Below are positions 1 through 6,318 of a DNA stretch of 11,816 bases, in pieces. The stretch's first letter is position 1; every line of letters begins with the position of its first letter. Source of the DNA: DASXTB01 sp036505615. GTDB lineage: Bacteria > Acidobacteriota > UBA6911 > JACQSX01. Below the pieces are notes generated by a model that was given only the letters and a program-made list of their open reading frames with translations, was not told the DNA's origin and ran no database searches. The position numbers were made by a program, and so were the translations under genes. The DNA is taken from contig DASXTB010000315.1 in the NCBI GenBank assembly GCA_036505615.1, forward strand, positions 1 to 11,816. Direction: 5' to 3'.

Positions 1-174
1 AACTCCTTCTTCATTGACTATCACTGCAGCGTTACAGTTGATCTTGTATTGTGGTTGCGCAATCGCTGCATAAACTCCGTCGGCGATTTTCTGCATCTCG
101 AAAAGCGGAGTCTGAGCGAGCAAAAGGTTCCCTGAAAGGCAGAGAAAGGGAAGAAACCGGATTCGTCTAAACAT
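1..174 (-). CDS. Metallo-beta-lactamase-fold hydrolase, N-terminal 58 residues (runs off left edge)
   Basis: Reading the minus strand from the ATG at 174 gives 58 open codons to the window edge. The start is supported by AAGGAG about 5 bases upstream on the minus strand (near 180-185). Residues 1-20 are a basic N-terminus followed by a hydrophobic stretch ending in LLLAQ, which looks like a signal peptide, so the protein is probably exported. The following segment (MQKIADGVYAAIA near 27-39, then NAAVIVNEEGV at 48-58) is the usual opening of secreted MBL-fold proteins, where a 'GVYA' strand leads to a 'NA.vIvnddGvlvvD' strand. The metal-binding HxHxDH motif would lie beyond the window, so family membership rests on the N-terminal pattern only and substrate cannot be stated. 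It lies 188 bases downstream of the PhzF-like gene on the same strand, with a repeat-bearing spacer between them, so co-transcription is uncertain. Confidence 0.72.
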   Translation of the reverse strand, partial: MFRRIRFLPFLCLSGNLLLAQTPLFEMQKIADGVYAAIAQPQYKINCNAAVIVNEEGV

Positions 175-254
175 AATCTCTCCTTGAAGATTTGAGTCGC
201 CGGTCGAGGATTAGGGGCCTCAAATATCGTGGTAACCTTTGTCTCATTGGGTTC

Positions 255-360
255 TTTTCACCACCAAGGACACAACGGACACCAAGTCAGCGGTCGCAAG
301 TTAGGACTTTAGTCAACGGCACCCACCTTTGACCCTCGACCTTCGACTTGCGACTTTGGT
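255..360. repeat. Short intergenic inverted repeat with 'ACCACCAAGGACAC' unit
   Basis: The spacer between the two minus-strand genes (175-361) carries the unit ACCACCAAGGACACAACGG at about 262-280. A similar unit recurs at 1440-1457 and a diverged one at 3099-3120. Next to it is a small stem: GTCGCAAGT at 293-301 pairs with ACTTGCGAC at 346-354, and ACCAAGTC at 281-288 pairs imperfectly with GACTTTGGT at 352-360. The right side is a run of degenerate 7-mers (TCGACCT, TCGACTT, GCGACTT). It ends just before the stop codon of the PhzF-like gene at 362. It has no U-tract, so an intrinsic terminator is unlikely. Confidence 0.6.
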
Positions 361-361
361 T

Positions 362-1144
362 CTACAACTCAATTGTTCCTTCAAGATACTTCACGGCCCG
401 CCCCGAAATTATGACCCTGTCTCCCTGATTCTCGCAGAACAACTCGCCGCCTCGCGGCGAGACCTGAAACGCGTGAAGTTTCGATTTTCCCAGTCGCTTT
501 CCCCAGTAGGGAATCAGCGTGCAGTGCGCTGAGCCAGTCACTGGATCCTCGGGAATTCCCTGGGCAGGGGCAAAAAAGCGGGAGACAAAGTCACAATTCC
601 GTCCGGGTGCCGTCACAATCACTGCAAAGCGCGGCAAATCTCTCAACAACTCCATGTCCGGCTGGAGCGAGCGTACTTCTTCTTCTGAATCGTATACGGC
701 CAGATAGTCGCGCGCCGCCAGCACCTGTTTGGGTGGCCGCCCCAGCGCCTTCGCCAGCTTATCGGGCGGCTCGCATGGACCCGGCTCCCTCGCGGGAAAG
801 TCCAGTGAAAACAATTCGCCGTCTCTGGTGACTCTCAATGGGCCGCTCTTTGACAGGAAGTTAACCTCGCGATGAGACGGCTCAATGAAACTACAGAGTA
901 CGAATCCGGCCGCCAGCGTTGCGTGGCCGCACAAATCGACTTCAGTGGCGGGGGTAAACCAGCGAATTCGATAGTCACGGCCTTGAGGAACAAAATAAGC
1001 GGTTTCAGACAAATTATTTTCAGCGGCTATGGCCTGCAGGATTTCTTCACTCAGCCAGCTGTGGAGCGGGCAGACCGCCGCCGGGTTTCCCGCAAAAAGC
1101 TTGCCGGTGAAGGCGTCGATTTGGAAAATTGGAATTTTTAACAT
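362..1144 (-). CDS. PhzF family isomerase/epimerase-like protein
   Basis: A complete 260-aa protein, a usual length for the PhzF/YddE family (diaminopimelate-epimerase-like fold with two similar halves). Visible landmarks are QIDAFTGKLFAGNPAAV at residues 8-24, NLSETAYF at 44-51 containing the likely general acid/base Glu47 (equivalent to the catalytic Glu of PhzF), FTPATEVDLCGHAT at 63-76, and the second-half signature DPVTGSAHC at 200-208. PhzF itself isomerises a dihydro-hydroxyanthranilate in phenazine synthesis. No other phenazine gene is nearby, so a phenazine role is not supported; most genomic relatives have unknown substrates. No signal peptide is seen, so it is probably cytosolic. 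The ATG at 1144 fits the conserved N-terminus, but no clear Shine-Dalgarno sequence precedes it. The stop (TAG on the minus strand) is at 362-364. Confidence 0.9.
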   Translation of the reverse strand: MLKIPIFQIDAFTGKLFAGNPAAVCPLHSWLSEEILQAIAAENNLSETAYFVPQGRDYRIRWFTPATEVDLCGHATLAAGFVLCSFIEPSHREVNFLSKSGPLRVTRDGELFSLDFPAREPGPCEPPDKLAKALGRPPKQVLAARDYLAVYDSEEEVRSLQPDMELLRDLPRFAVIVTAPGRNCDFVSRFFAPAQGIPEDPVTGSAHCTLIPYWGKRLGKSKLHAFQVSPRGGELFCENQGDRVIISGRAVKYLEGTIEL

Positions 1145-1254
1145 AGACGTTCGTGAACGGTCGGTCGTCGGTTGTCAGTTGTCCATTGTGTCCTCGTGTA
1201 ACAAATTGTTGACTCCTCGTTTTTTTGGCCAAGTTTTGGCCGAACGGAAACCAC

Positions 1255-1375
1255 CGTTCACGTGCACGTTCACGACCACGTCAACGTTTACGGTAACGAA
1301 AGACAATTCCCAAAGAGCCGTCAATGGTGAGCGTTGTTGTGGACGTTGACGTGGTCGTGAACGTGCACGTGAACG
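1255..1375. repeat. Perfect 33-bp inverted repeat of ACGT-rich units in the divergent spacer
   Basis: The 357-base spacer between the PhzF-like gene and the M20 gene (1145-1501) contains no credible gene. At its centre, 1255-1287 is the exact reverse complement of 1343-1375, separated by 55 bases. Each arm is made of overlapping short words of the type CACGTGCACGTT and GACCACGTCAACG, so each arm is also rich in small palindromes. The flanks hold other low-complexity material: GGTCGTCGGTTGTCAGTTGTC-like words near 1161-1181, a short palindrome GGCCAAGTTTTGGCC at 1228-1242, and the ACCACCAAGGACTCAACG unit near 1440-1457. As this is the only divergent spacer in the window, promoters for both directions are expected here. 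I see a TACAAT box at 1470-1475 but no convincing -35 partner. Confidence 0.85.
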
Positions 1376-1487
1376 TGGCCGTAGACGGCTTTTTCTTCGG
1401 TTGTGGCCGTGCTGCTCTAGGTCCTCGGTTGTTAAAAGAACCACCAAGGACTCAACGCCTAACAAAGCTTACAATAATCCTTTACAC

Positions 1488-1493
1488 AGGAGG
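1488..1493 (+). promoter_or_regulatory. Shine-Dalgarno AGGAGG that decides the M20 start
   Basis: AGGAGG at 1488-1493 lies only 2 bases before an ATG at 1496 but 8 bases before the in-frame ATG at 1502. The second spacing is normal for initiation, so 1502 is the better start and the first two codons of the longer reading (M-S) are probably not translated. Confidence 0.75.
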
Positions 1494-1501
1494 GAATGTC
1501 T

Positions 1502-3061
1502 ATGCAATTAAACCGGAAAGAGTTCCTCGATCTGGCGGCGCGCGCGGCAGCCGGAGTAGCGGCCGTCAACTCAACCTTTGATTTTCTGGCGCGGTCCGAA
1601 GCGCGCGGCGCAAACGCGGTGCTGGCGTCGCCCGAGGTGAAGAAGGTCCACGACTACATCGCCGCCCACAAGGAAGAGCACATCGCGGCAGTACAGCGCG
1701 ACCTGCGCCAGCCGTCGGTGAGCTCCTGGAATCGTGGCGTAAAGGAAATGGCGGATTTGATGGTCGATTCCTTCAAGAAGCTCGGCTGCAAGGAAGTGAT
1801 GCTCGTTCCTACGTCAAAACCGCAATGGCCAGGGATCCTTGCGCACTATGAGGCGGGTGTGCCTAAGACCATCGTTGTCTACCTTATGTATGACACGCAG
1901 CCTTTTGTGGAAGAACGCTGGTCGAGCCCTCCGCTGGAAGCCCGCCGGGTAAGAAACCTCCGTGGATTTCCTGAAGCGATCGTTGCGCGCGGTGCCACAA
2001 ACAGCAAGGGCGGAAACCGCTTCATCCTAAACGCGATGGAATCGATCATCGCCGTCCACGGGAAGCTTCCTGTAAACGTGATCTTTACCTGCGATGGCGC
2101 CGAAGAACAGGGAAGTCCTAACTTCCATGAAGTCCTTGACCCCTGGCGCGACCGCCTGCGCCAGGCCAGTTGTCTGATGGGCCTTGAACCGGCACAGCAA
2201 GCCGATGGCATGGTTTCCATGTCGCTGGGGAACAAGGGAATCATGTACATCGAGCTGGAAGCGCACGGGGCCAGTTGGGGCCGCGGCCCGCAAAAGATGC
2301 CCATCCATTCCAGCCGCAAGGCTGTGCTGGACAGCCCGGTGTGGCGGCTGGTCGAGGCGCTTCGCTCCATGTATGATCCAGCCAAGAACGAGATCCTGAT
2401 TTCCGGATTCAAAGACTCAATTCGCCCTCCCAATCAAGAGGAACTTGAGCTGATGCGAGTGCTGACGACTAAATATAAGGATCGGCTGTTTGGTTCGGAT
2501 CGTGAAAACATTAAGGCGTTCATGCATGATTGGACACCAGAACAGGCCGCCCACCATCTTACCTTCGACACGACGTTGAACATCGACGGTATCTGGGGCG
2601 GATATACCGGACCTGGAGTGGCAACAATTCTGCCCGAGAAAGGCGCAGTGAAAGTCGATGCCCGGCTGGTTCCAAACCAAGAGGTGGGAAAGCAGGCGGA
2701 TCTGGTGCGCGCACATCTCGACCAACACGGGTTTTCCGACATTGAGCTGCGGCGTTTGGGTGGAGGGGATGAGTGGTCCCAGACTTCAGTTAAGGAGGCT
2801 GTAGTCCAGGCGACGCTCGCTATGTATCGCCAGCATGGAATCGAACCGATGGTCTGGCCGCGCAGCGCGGGAAGCTCGCCGCAGTGGGAGTACACGCGCA
2901 GGCTCGGGTTGCCGGCGGGAGGCGGCGCGCTCGGCCATGGCTCCCGAGCGCACTCCGACGATGAGTACATCGTGATTGAGGGCAATGGTAAGGTTGGGGG
3001 CATTGTGGAGTCCGAACAGTCAATGGTGGACCTGCTTTACGCCTACGCCAGTTGGGAATGA
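1502..3061 (+). CDS. M20-family metallopeptidase homologue with altered metal-ligand motifs
   Basis: A 519-aa protein with the order of motifs of M20 dipeptidase/deacylase enzymes. These are VVYLMYDTQPF at 125-135 (usual form has GHxDxxP), ARGATNSKGG at 162-171 (usual GRGxxDDKG), CDGAEEQGSPNF at 197-208 (usual EGEEExGS, with the catalytic and metal-binding Glu pair kept as E201 E202), GGYTGPGVATILP at 366-378 followed by DARLVPNQ at 386-393, and GHGSRAHSDDEY at 478-489 with the C-terminal metal ligand His484. Two usual di-zinc ligands differ: His to Met at 129 and the bridging Asp to Asn at 167. I recall related M20 proteins with MYD and N-x-KG motifs, so this may be a subfamily trait rather than decay; that is memory, not a search. 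The N-terminus (NRKEFLDLAARAAAGVAAV, 4-22) resembles a weak twin-arginine-type export signal with Arg-Lys. Peptide or acyl-amino-acid substrate is unknown. It is separated from coxB by a 295-base repeat-filled spacer. Confidence 0.85.
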   Translation: MQLNRKEFLDLAARAAAGVAAVNSTFDFLARSEARGANAVLASPEVKKVHDYIAAHKEEHIAAVQRDLRQPSVSSWNRGVKEMADLMVDSFKKLGCKEVMLVPTSKPQWPGILAHYEAGVPKTIVVYLMYDTQPFVEERWSSPPLEARRVRNLRGFPEAIVARGATNSKGGNRFILNAMESIIAVHGKLPVNVIFTCDGAEEQGSPNFHEVLDPWRDRLRQASCLMGLEPAQQADGMVSMSLGNKGIMYIELEAHGASWGRGPQKMPIHSSRKAVLDSPVWRLVEALRSMYDPAKNEILISGFKDSIRPPNQEELELMRVLTTKYKDRLFGSDRENIKAFMHDWTPEQAAHHLTFDTTLNIDGIWGGYTGPGVATILPEKGAVKVDARLVPNQEVGKQADLVRAHLDQHGFSDIELRRLGGGDEWSQTSVKEAVVQATLAMYRQHGIEPMVWPRSAGSSPQWEYTRRLGLPAGGGALGHGSRAHSDDEYIVIEGNGKVGGIVESEQSMVDLLYAYASWE

Positions 3062-3271
3062 GCCGCGAATTAACGCAAAATGAACGCAAATTGATGAACC
3101 ACCAAGACACGAAGGCACCAAGAGAGGTTGAAGTTTGAGGTGTGAAGGCAGGTGAGTAAGAAGCCGTTTACAAGGGATTTCAGCCTTCACACTTCGGACT
3201 TCAACCTCCTTCTCCGTGCCTTCGTGTCTTTGTAGTTCATCAATTTGCGTCCATTTGCGCTAATTCGCGGC
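3062..3271. repeat. 210-nt near-complete hairpin (about 88-nt arms) after the M20 gene
   Basis: The left arm 3062-3149 is the imperfect reverse complement of the right arm 3183-3271, with a 33-base loop (3150-3182). By eye most positions pair, including uninterrupted blocks GCCGCGAATTA (3062-3072), ACGCAAATTGATGAAC (3084-3099), AAGACACGAAGGCAC (3104-3118), AGGTTGAAGT (3125-3134) and GTGTGAAGGC (3140-3149). The left arm begins on the base right after the M20 stop codon. It includes the ACCACCAAG-type unit seen at 262 and 1440. No open reading frame or transposase is present, so it is either a non-autonomous mobile element or a structured spacer. It lacks a U-tract after the stem. The remaining 3272-3356 holds a candidate promoter and the coxB ribosome-binding site. 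Confidence 0.93.
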
Positions 3272-3282
3272 CAAATTCAGAG

Positions 3283-3310
3283 TTGCAAAATCATTCTCAA
3301 TTGATAGACT
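3283..3310 (+). promoter_or_regulatory. Candidate sigma-70-type promoter for coxB
   Basis: TTGCAA at 3283-3288 and TAGACT at 3305-3310 each match 4 of 6 consensus bases and are 16 bases apart. The pair sits between the big hairpin and the coxB ribosome-binding site. It is the only reasonable box pair I found there, but matches of this quality occur by chance and promoter rules for this phylum are not well fixed. Confidence 0.25.
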
Positions 3311-3343
3311 GAACAGCCGATTTGAGTGAATTCATTTATCTTC

Positions 3344-3348
3344 AGGAG
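3344..3348 (+). promoter_or_regulatory. Shine-Dalgarno AGGAG that decides the coxB start
   Basis: AGGAG at 3344-3348 is 8 bases before the ATG at 3357. A longer reading from GTG at 3348 would overlap this motif itself, so the ATG at 3357 is preferred. Confidence 0.75.
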
Positions 3349-3356
3349 TGTCGCTA

Positions 3357-4142
3357 ATGTTACTGGCATTGCTGATCTGGATAATTACCATCATTACTAT
3401 GGTGGGTTTTGCCAGCGGCAAGTGGGGATTTCCGGTGGCAGCAGCCGCCCACGCGCACCAGATGGACCGGCAGTTTTATATAACGCTGGTAATTTGTGGA
3501 ATTATTTTCTTTCTGGCGCAAATGGGTTTGGGGTGGGCAATATATCGCTACCGCGACCGGACTGGCGCCAAAGCGAACTACTCGCATGGGAACACACGGC
3601 TGGAACTGATTTGGACTATCGCAACCGCAGTGCTCTTCCTCACCTTGAACCTCATGGGTCAGAAGGTTTGGGCAGAACTTCGACTCCAGGGTGCTCCTCT
3701 TGAGGCCATCAAAGTTGAAGTTTGGGGCCAGCAGTTTATCTGGAATATCCATTACCCAGGTAAAGACGGGAAATTTGGTCGAATTGATGCGAAGCTGATG
3801 AGTGATTCCAGCGGAAATCCTATCGGGCTGGATGACTCCGATCCGAACAGCAAGGACGACATCGTTGTGCCGACGATGGCTGTTCCTGTAAATCATCCAG
3901 TAGAAATCGTGCTCCGTGCCAAAGATGTCACGCACAGCTTCTTTGTGCGTGAGTTGCGCATCAAACAGGATGCCGTTCCGGGAATGGCGATCCCGATCCA
4001 CTTTACTCCGACGCAGATTGGAAGTTACGAGGTCGCGTGCGCCGAGTTGTGCGGCCTGGGCCATTACAAGATGCGCAGCACGCTGGAAGTCCTTTCAGAG
4101 GAGGATTATCAGAAGTGGCTCAAGGAACGGGCACCTCAGTAA
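3357..4142 (+). CDS. coxB: Cytochrome c oxidase subunit II (CuA subunit)
   Basis: A 261-aa membrane-anchored electron-entry subunit of the aa3-type oxidase. It accepts electrons from a c-type cytochrome at a binuclear CuA centre on the periplasmic face and passes them to haem a in CoxA. A hydrophobic N-terminal segment (1-18) is followed by two further membrane segments, about 40-63 and 82-100, then the cupredoxin domain. CuA ligands are complete: His193 in DVTHSFFV, and C228-x-E230-x-C232-x3-H236-x2-M239 in CAELCGLGHYKM. The aromatic electron-transfer patch is VWGQQFIWNIHYP at 122-134. There is no C-terminal CxxCH haem c domain, so this is not a caa3-type fused subunit and a separate cytochrome c is needed; none is visible in the window. 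It is the first gene of the oxidase operon, 244 bases before coxA, with a hairpin in between. Confidence 0.97.
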   Translation: MLLALLIWIITIITMVGFASGKWGFPVAAAAHAHQMDRQFYITLVICGIIFFLAQMGLGWAIYRYRDRTGAKANYSHGNTRLELIWTIATAVLFLTLNLMGQKVWAELRLQGAPLEAIKVEVWGQQFIWNIHYPGKDGKFGRIDAKLMSDSSGNPIGLDDSDPNSKDDIVVPTMAVPVNHPVEIVLRAKDVTHSFFVRELRIKQDAVPGMAIPIHFTPTQIGSYEVACAELCGLGHYKMRSTLEVLSEEDYQKWLKERAPQ

Positions 4143-4355
4143 TTGCGGATTGTGGATTTCGGATTGGGGATTGATTCGAATGCGGAATGCGGATTGATTC
4201 GAATGCGGGATGTAGATTGCGGAATGCGGAATGAAAAGGTTGTGTTCGAAATAAAACCGCTGTTTATTCCGAATTCTGGATTCCGCGTTCAAATCAGACC
4301 GCAATCCGCATTCCGCATTCGAATCAATCCCCAATTCGCATTCCGCATTCGGGAG
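4143..4355. repeat. coxB-coxA spacer hairpin with perfect 31-bp inverted repeat
   Basis: Positions 4166-4196 are the exact reverse complement of 4302-4332. Pairing extends imperfectly outward to about 4143 and 4355 (about 19 of 27 further positions by eye). The arms consist of tandem degenerate words such as GAATGCGGAATGCGGATTG. More copies of the same words occur inside at about 4194-4232 and, inverted, at 4270-4301. The left arm starts on the base after the coxB stop and the right arm ends about 20 bases before the coxA Shine-Dalgarno sequence, so the spacer is almost all repeat. Confidence 0.93.
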
Positions 4356-4386
4356 AAATTAGGTTAGTTTAGCGAAGGAGATCGAA

Positions 4387-6171
4387 ATGCCAGAAGTGGC
4401 ACACCCTCACGTCGAATACCACGCGCATCCGGCGCCCAGTGGCTTCATTCGAAAATACATTTTCAGCACCGACCACAAGGTAATCGGCATTCAGTATTAC
4501 CTGCTGGCGCTGTTCTCGGTGTTTGTGGGTGTGATTCTCTCCGTCCTGATGCGTCTTCATCTTGTATGGCCGAATGCGGCCATTCCCGGCTTGGGGGCCC
4601 TCGCGACTACCGGAGCACCGGGCGGAGTTATGACGCCGGATCTCTATTTGTCGCTGATGACCATGCACGGCACTATCATGGTGTTTTTCGTGCTCACCAC
4701 AGCGCCGCAAGGAGGCTTTGGAAACTACGTTCTTCCCATTCAGATCGGCGCCGCGGACATGGCCTTTCCCGTCCTGAACATGCTTTCTTTCTGGGTCACA
4801 TTCGCGGGCCTGGTGGTGCTTTTGGGGGCGTTTTTCGTCACCCCTCCTTTGTCGGGATGGACCGGTTACGCGCCGCTAAGCGCCATTGGAGCCGTCGCGG
4901 GCCCGGGCCAGGGTGCCGGGCAGACGCTTTGGATTTTGAGCATCGCTCTCTTCTGCGCGGCATCACTGATGGGCGCTCTCAATTTTATCGTTACCACCAT
5001 CGACCTGCGCACGCGCGGAATGAAACTGATGCGCATGCCGCTGACTTGCTGGGCCTGGTTCATCACCGCCATTCTTGCATTGCTCGCTTTTTCCGTCCTG
5101 TTGGCAGCGGGAATCCTGCTGCTGCTGGATCGCCACGCCGGCACCAGTTTCTTCGTCCCGGCGGGGCTGGTGGTCAGCGACCAGCAATTGAATTACAGGG
5201 GAGGATCACCCCTCCTGTGGCAGCACTTGTTTTGGTTCTTCGGTCATCCCGAGGTGTATATCGCGATCCTTCCGGGAATGGGAGCGGTTTCGCAAATCAT
5301 TTCTACTTTCGCGCGCAAACCTATCTTTGGTTACCGCGCTATGGTCTATGCCTTGATGTCGATCGGGTTTTTGGGCTTCATGGTGTGGGGGCACCACATG
5401 TTCATGAGCGGGATGAGCCCTTATTCAGCGATGGTATTTTCCGTGCTCACCATGGCCATCGGCGTTCCGTCCGCCATTAAGACCTTCAACTGGATCGGCA
5501 CGCTATGGGGTGGCAATATCCGTTTCACGACTGCCATGCTCTGGGCGTGCGGCTTTGTCTCGCTGTTCATAACGGGGGGATTGAGCGGCCTGTTTCTGGC
5601 GCAGCCCATCATCGACGTGTATCTGACGGACACCTACTTTGTGGTAGCGCATTTCCACATGATCATGGGAGTGGCTTCGATATTCGGTATTTTTGCTGCC
5701 ACCTACTTTTGGTTTCCCAAGATGTTTGGGCGGATGTTGAATGAAAGCTGGGGCAAGCTCCACTTCTGGATCACATTCGTCGGAGTTTACGTCATTTTCA
5801 TTCCAATGCATTTTTTGGGCGTGGCAGGAAATCCGCGCCGTTATGCCCAGTTTACCGAATTTGATTTTCTGAAGCCCCTCATTGGAGTGCATCATTTCAT
5901 CAGCGTCGCAGCTTTCATCACTGCCGGAGCGCAGCTCATCTTCCTGTTCAACTTCTTCTACTCGTTAAGAAAAGGACCAAAGGCGGATATCAACCCATGG
6001 GAATGCACTACGCTGGAATGGACCGTCCCATCACCGCCGCCCCATGACAACTTTGGCGGCCATCCTCCGACCGTGTACCATGGCGCTTATGAGTACAGCG
6101 TTCCCGGAGCGGCAGAGGACCACGTTATGCAGACCGATTCTACGCCGTTGCCGGTAGCAGCAGGACACTGA
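4387..6171 (+). CDS. coxA: Cytochrome c oxidase subunit I, A1-type by its motifs
   Basis: A 594-aa catalytic subunit that reduces oxygen to water at a haem a3/CuB site and pumps protons. The N-terminal IRKYIFSTDHKVIGIQYYLLALF (21-43) is classical. Ligands and channel residues visible are low-spin haem a His94 (MTMHGTIMVF), D-channel Asp124 (GAADMAFP), and GHPEVY at 286-291 with CuB His287, channel-end Glu289 and Tyr291 for the His-Tyr cross-link. Further on are CuB pair His336-His337 (WGHHMF), K-channel Lys365 (SAIKTFNW), haem a3 His422 and haem a His424 (VVAHFHM), and the haem-propionate Arg pair in NPRRY (482-486). Glu289 in GHPEVY places it in the A1 class. About 12 membrane segments are expected from the hydrophobicity. 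The C-terminal 80 or so residues are polar and specific to the lineage. AGGAG at 4376-4380 supports the ATG at 4387. The next gene starts 147 bases after the stop, across a hairpin. Confidence 0.98.
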   Translation: MPEVAHPHVEYHAHPAPSGFIRKYIFSTDHKVIGIQYYLLALFSVFVGVILSVLMRLHLVWPNAAIPGLGALATTGAPGGVMTPDLYLSLMTMHGTIMVFFVLTTAPQGGFGNYVLPIQIGAADMAFPVLNMLSFWVTFAGLVVLLGAFFVTPPLSGWTGYAPLSAIGAVAGPGQGAGQTLWILSIALFCAASLMGALNFIVTTIDLRTRGMKLMRMPLTCWAWFITAILALLAFSVLLAAGILLLLDRHAGTSFFVPAGLVVSDQQLNYRGGSPLLWQHLFWFFGHPEVYIAILPGMGAVSQIISTFARKPIFGYRAMVYALMSIGFLGFMVWGHHMFMSGMSPYSAMVFSVLTMAIGVPSAIKTFNWIGTLWGGNIRFTTAMLWACGFVSLFITGGLSGLFLAQPIIDVYLTDTYFVVAHFHMIMGVASIFGIFAATYFWFPKMFGRMLNESWGKLHFWITFVGVYVIFIPMHFLGVAGNPRRYAQFTEFDFLKPLIGVHHFISVAAFITAGAQLIFLFNFFYSLRKGPKADINPWECTTLEWTVPSPPPHDNFGGHPPTVYHGAYEYSVPGAAEDHVMQTDSTPLPVAAGH

Positions 6172-6313
6172 AGAATTAAGAATTAAGAATGAAGAATTAC
6201 GAATGACGAATGACGAACGACGGATGACGAATGACGAATGACGAATGGCGAATGGTAACAGTAACTATGATGCGGAACTTCAATTCTTTATTCTTCATTC
6301 TTAATTCTTAATT
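6172..6313. repeat. coxA-coxC spacer hairpin: perfect 24-bp stem with tandem 7-mer loop
   Basis: Positions 6174-6197 are the exact reverse complement of 6290-6313. Both are made of GAATTAA/GAATGAA words. The loop carries about eight copies of an ACGAATG-type 7-mer with few changes (6198-6255). The left stem starts 2 bases after the coxA stop (6169-6171), and the right stem ends 5 bases before the coxC ATG (6319). A 20-base segment of the left arm (6180-6199) recurs exactly at 8228-8247 and 8614-8633. Confidence 0.93.
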
Positions 6314-6318
6314 GCTTT

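Noticed and set aside
362..1144. Phenazine biosynthesis locus
   Set aside because: Only a PhzF-family protein is present; no other phenazine gene is visible, and this family is widespread outside that pathway.
1879..3003. Long minus-strand frames of 184 and 189 codons antisense to the M20 gene
   Set aside because: Fully inside a well-supported coding region on the other strand, with Ser/Arg/Pro-rich composition typical of shadow frames.
3062..3271. Insertion sequence
   Set aside because: No transposase frame lies between the arms (33-base loop only), so it cannot be an autonomous element; a non-autonomous one remains possible.
3360..4064. 234-codon open frame antisense to coxB
   Set aside because: It lies wholly opposite a certain gene, has no recognisable motif or ribosome site, and reflects codon bias of coxB.
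4143..4367. Open frames in both directions across the coxB-coxA spacer
   Set aside because: They translate the tandem repeat words into repetitive peptides and are best explained by the hairpin repeat.
4566..5480. 304-codon plus-strand frame overlapping coxA in another frame
   Set aside because: coxA is certain in its own frame; this product is His/Arg-rich without motifs.
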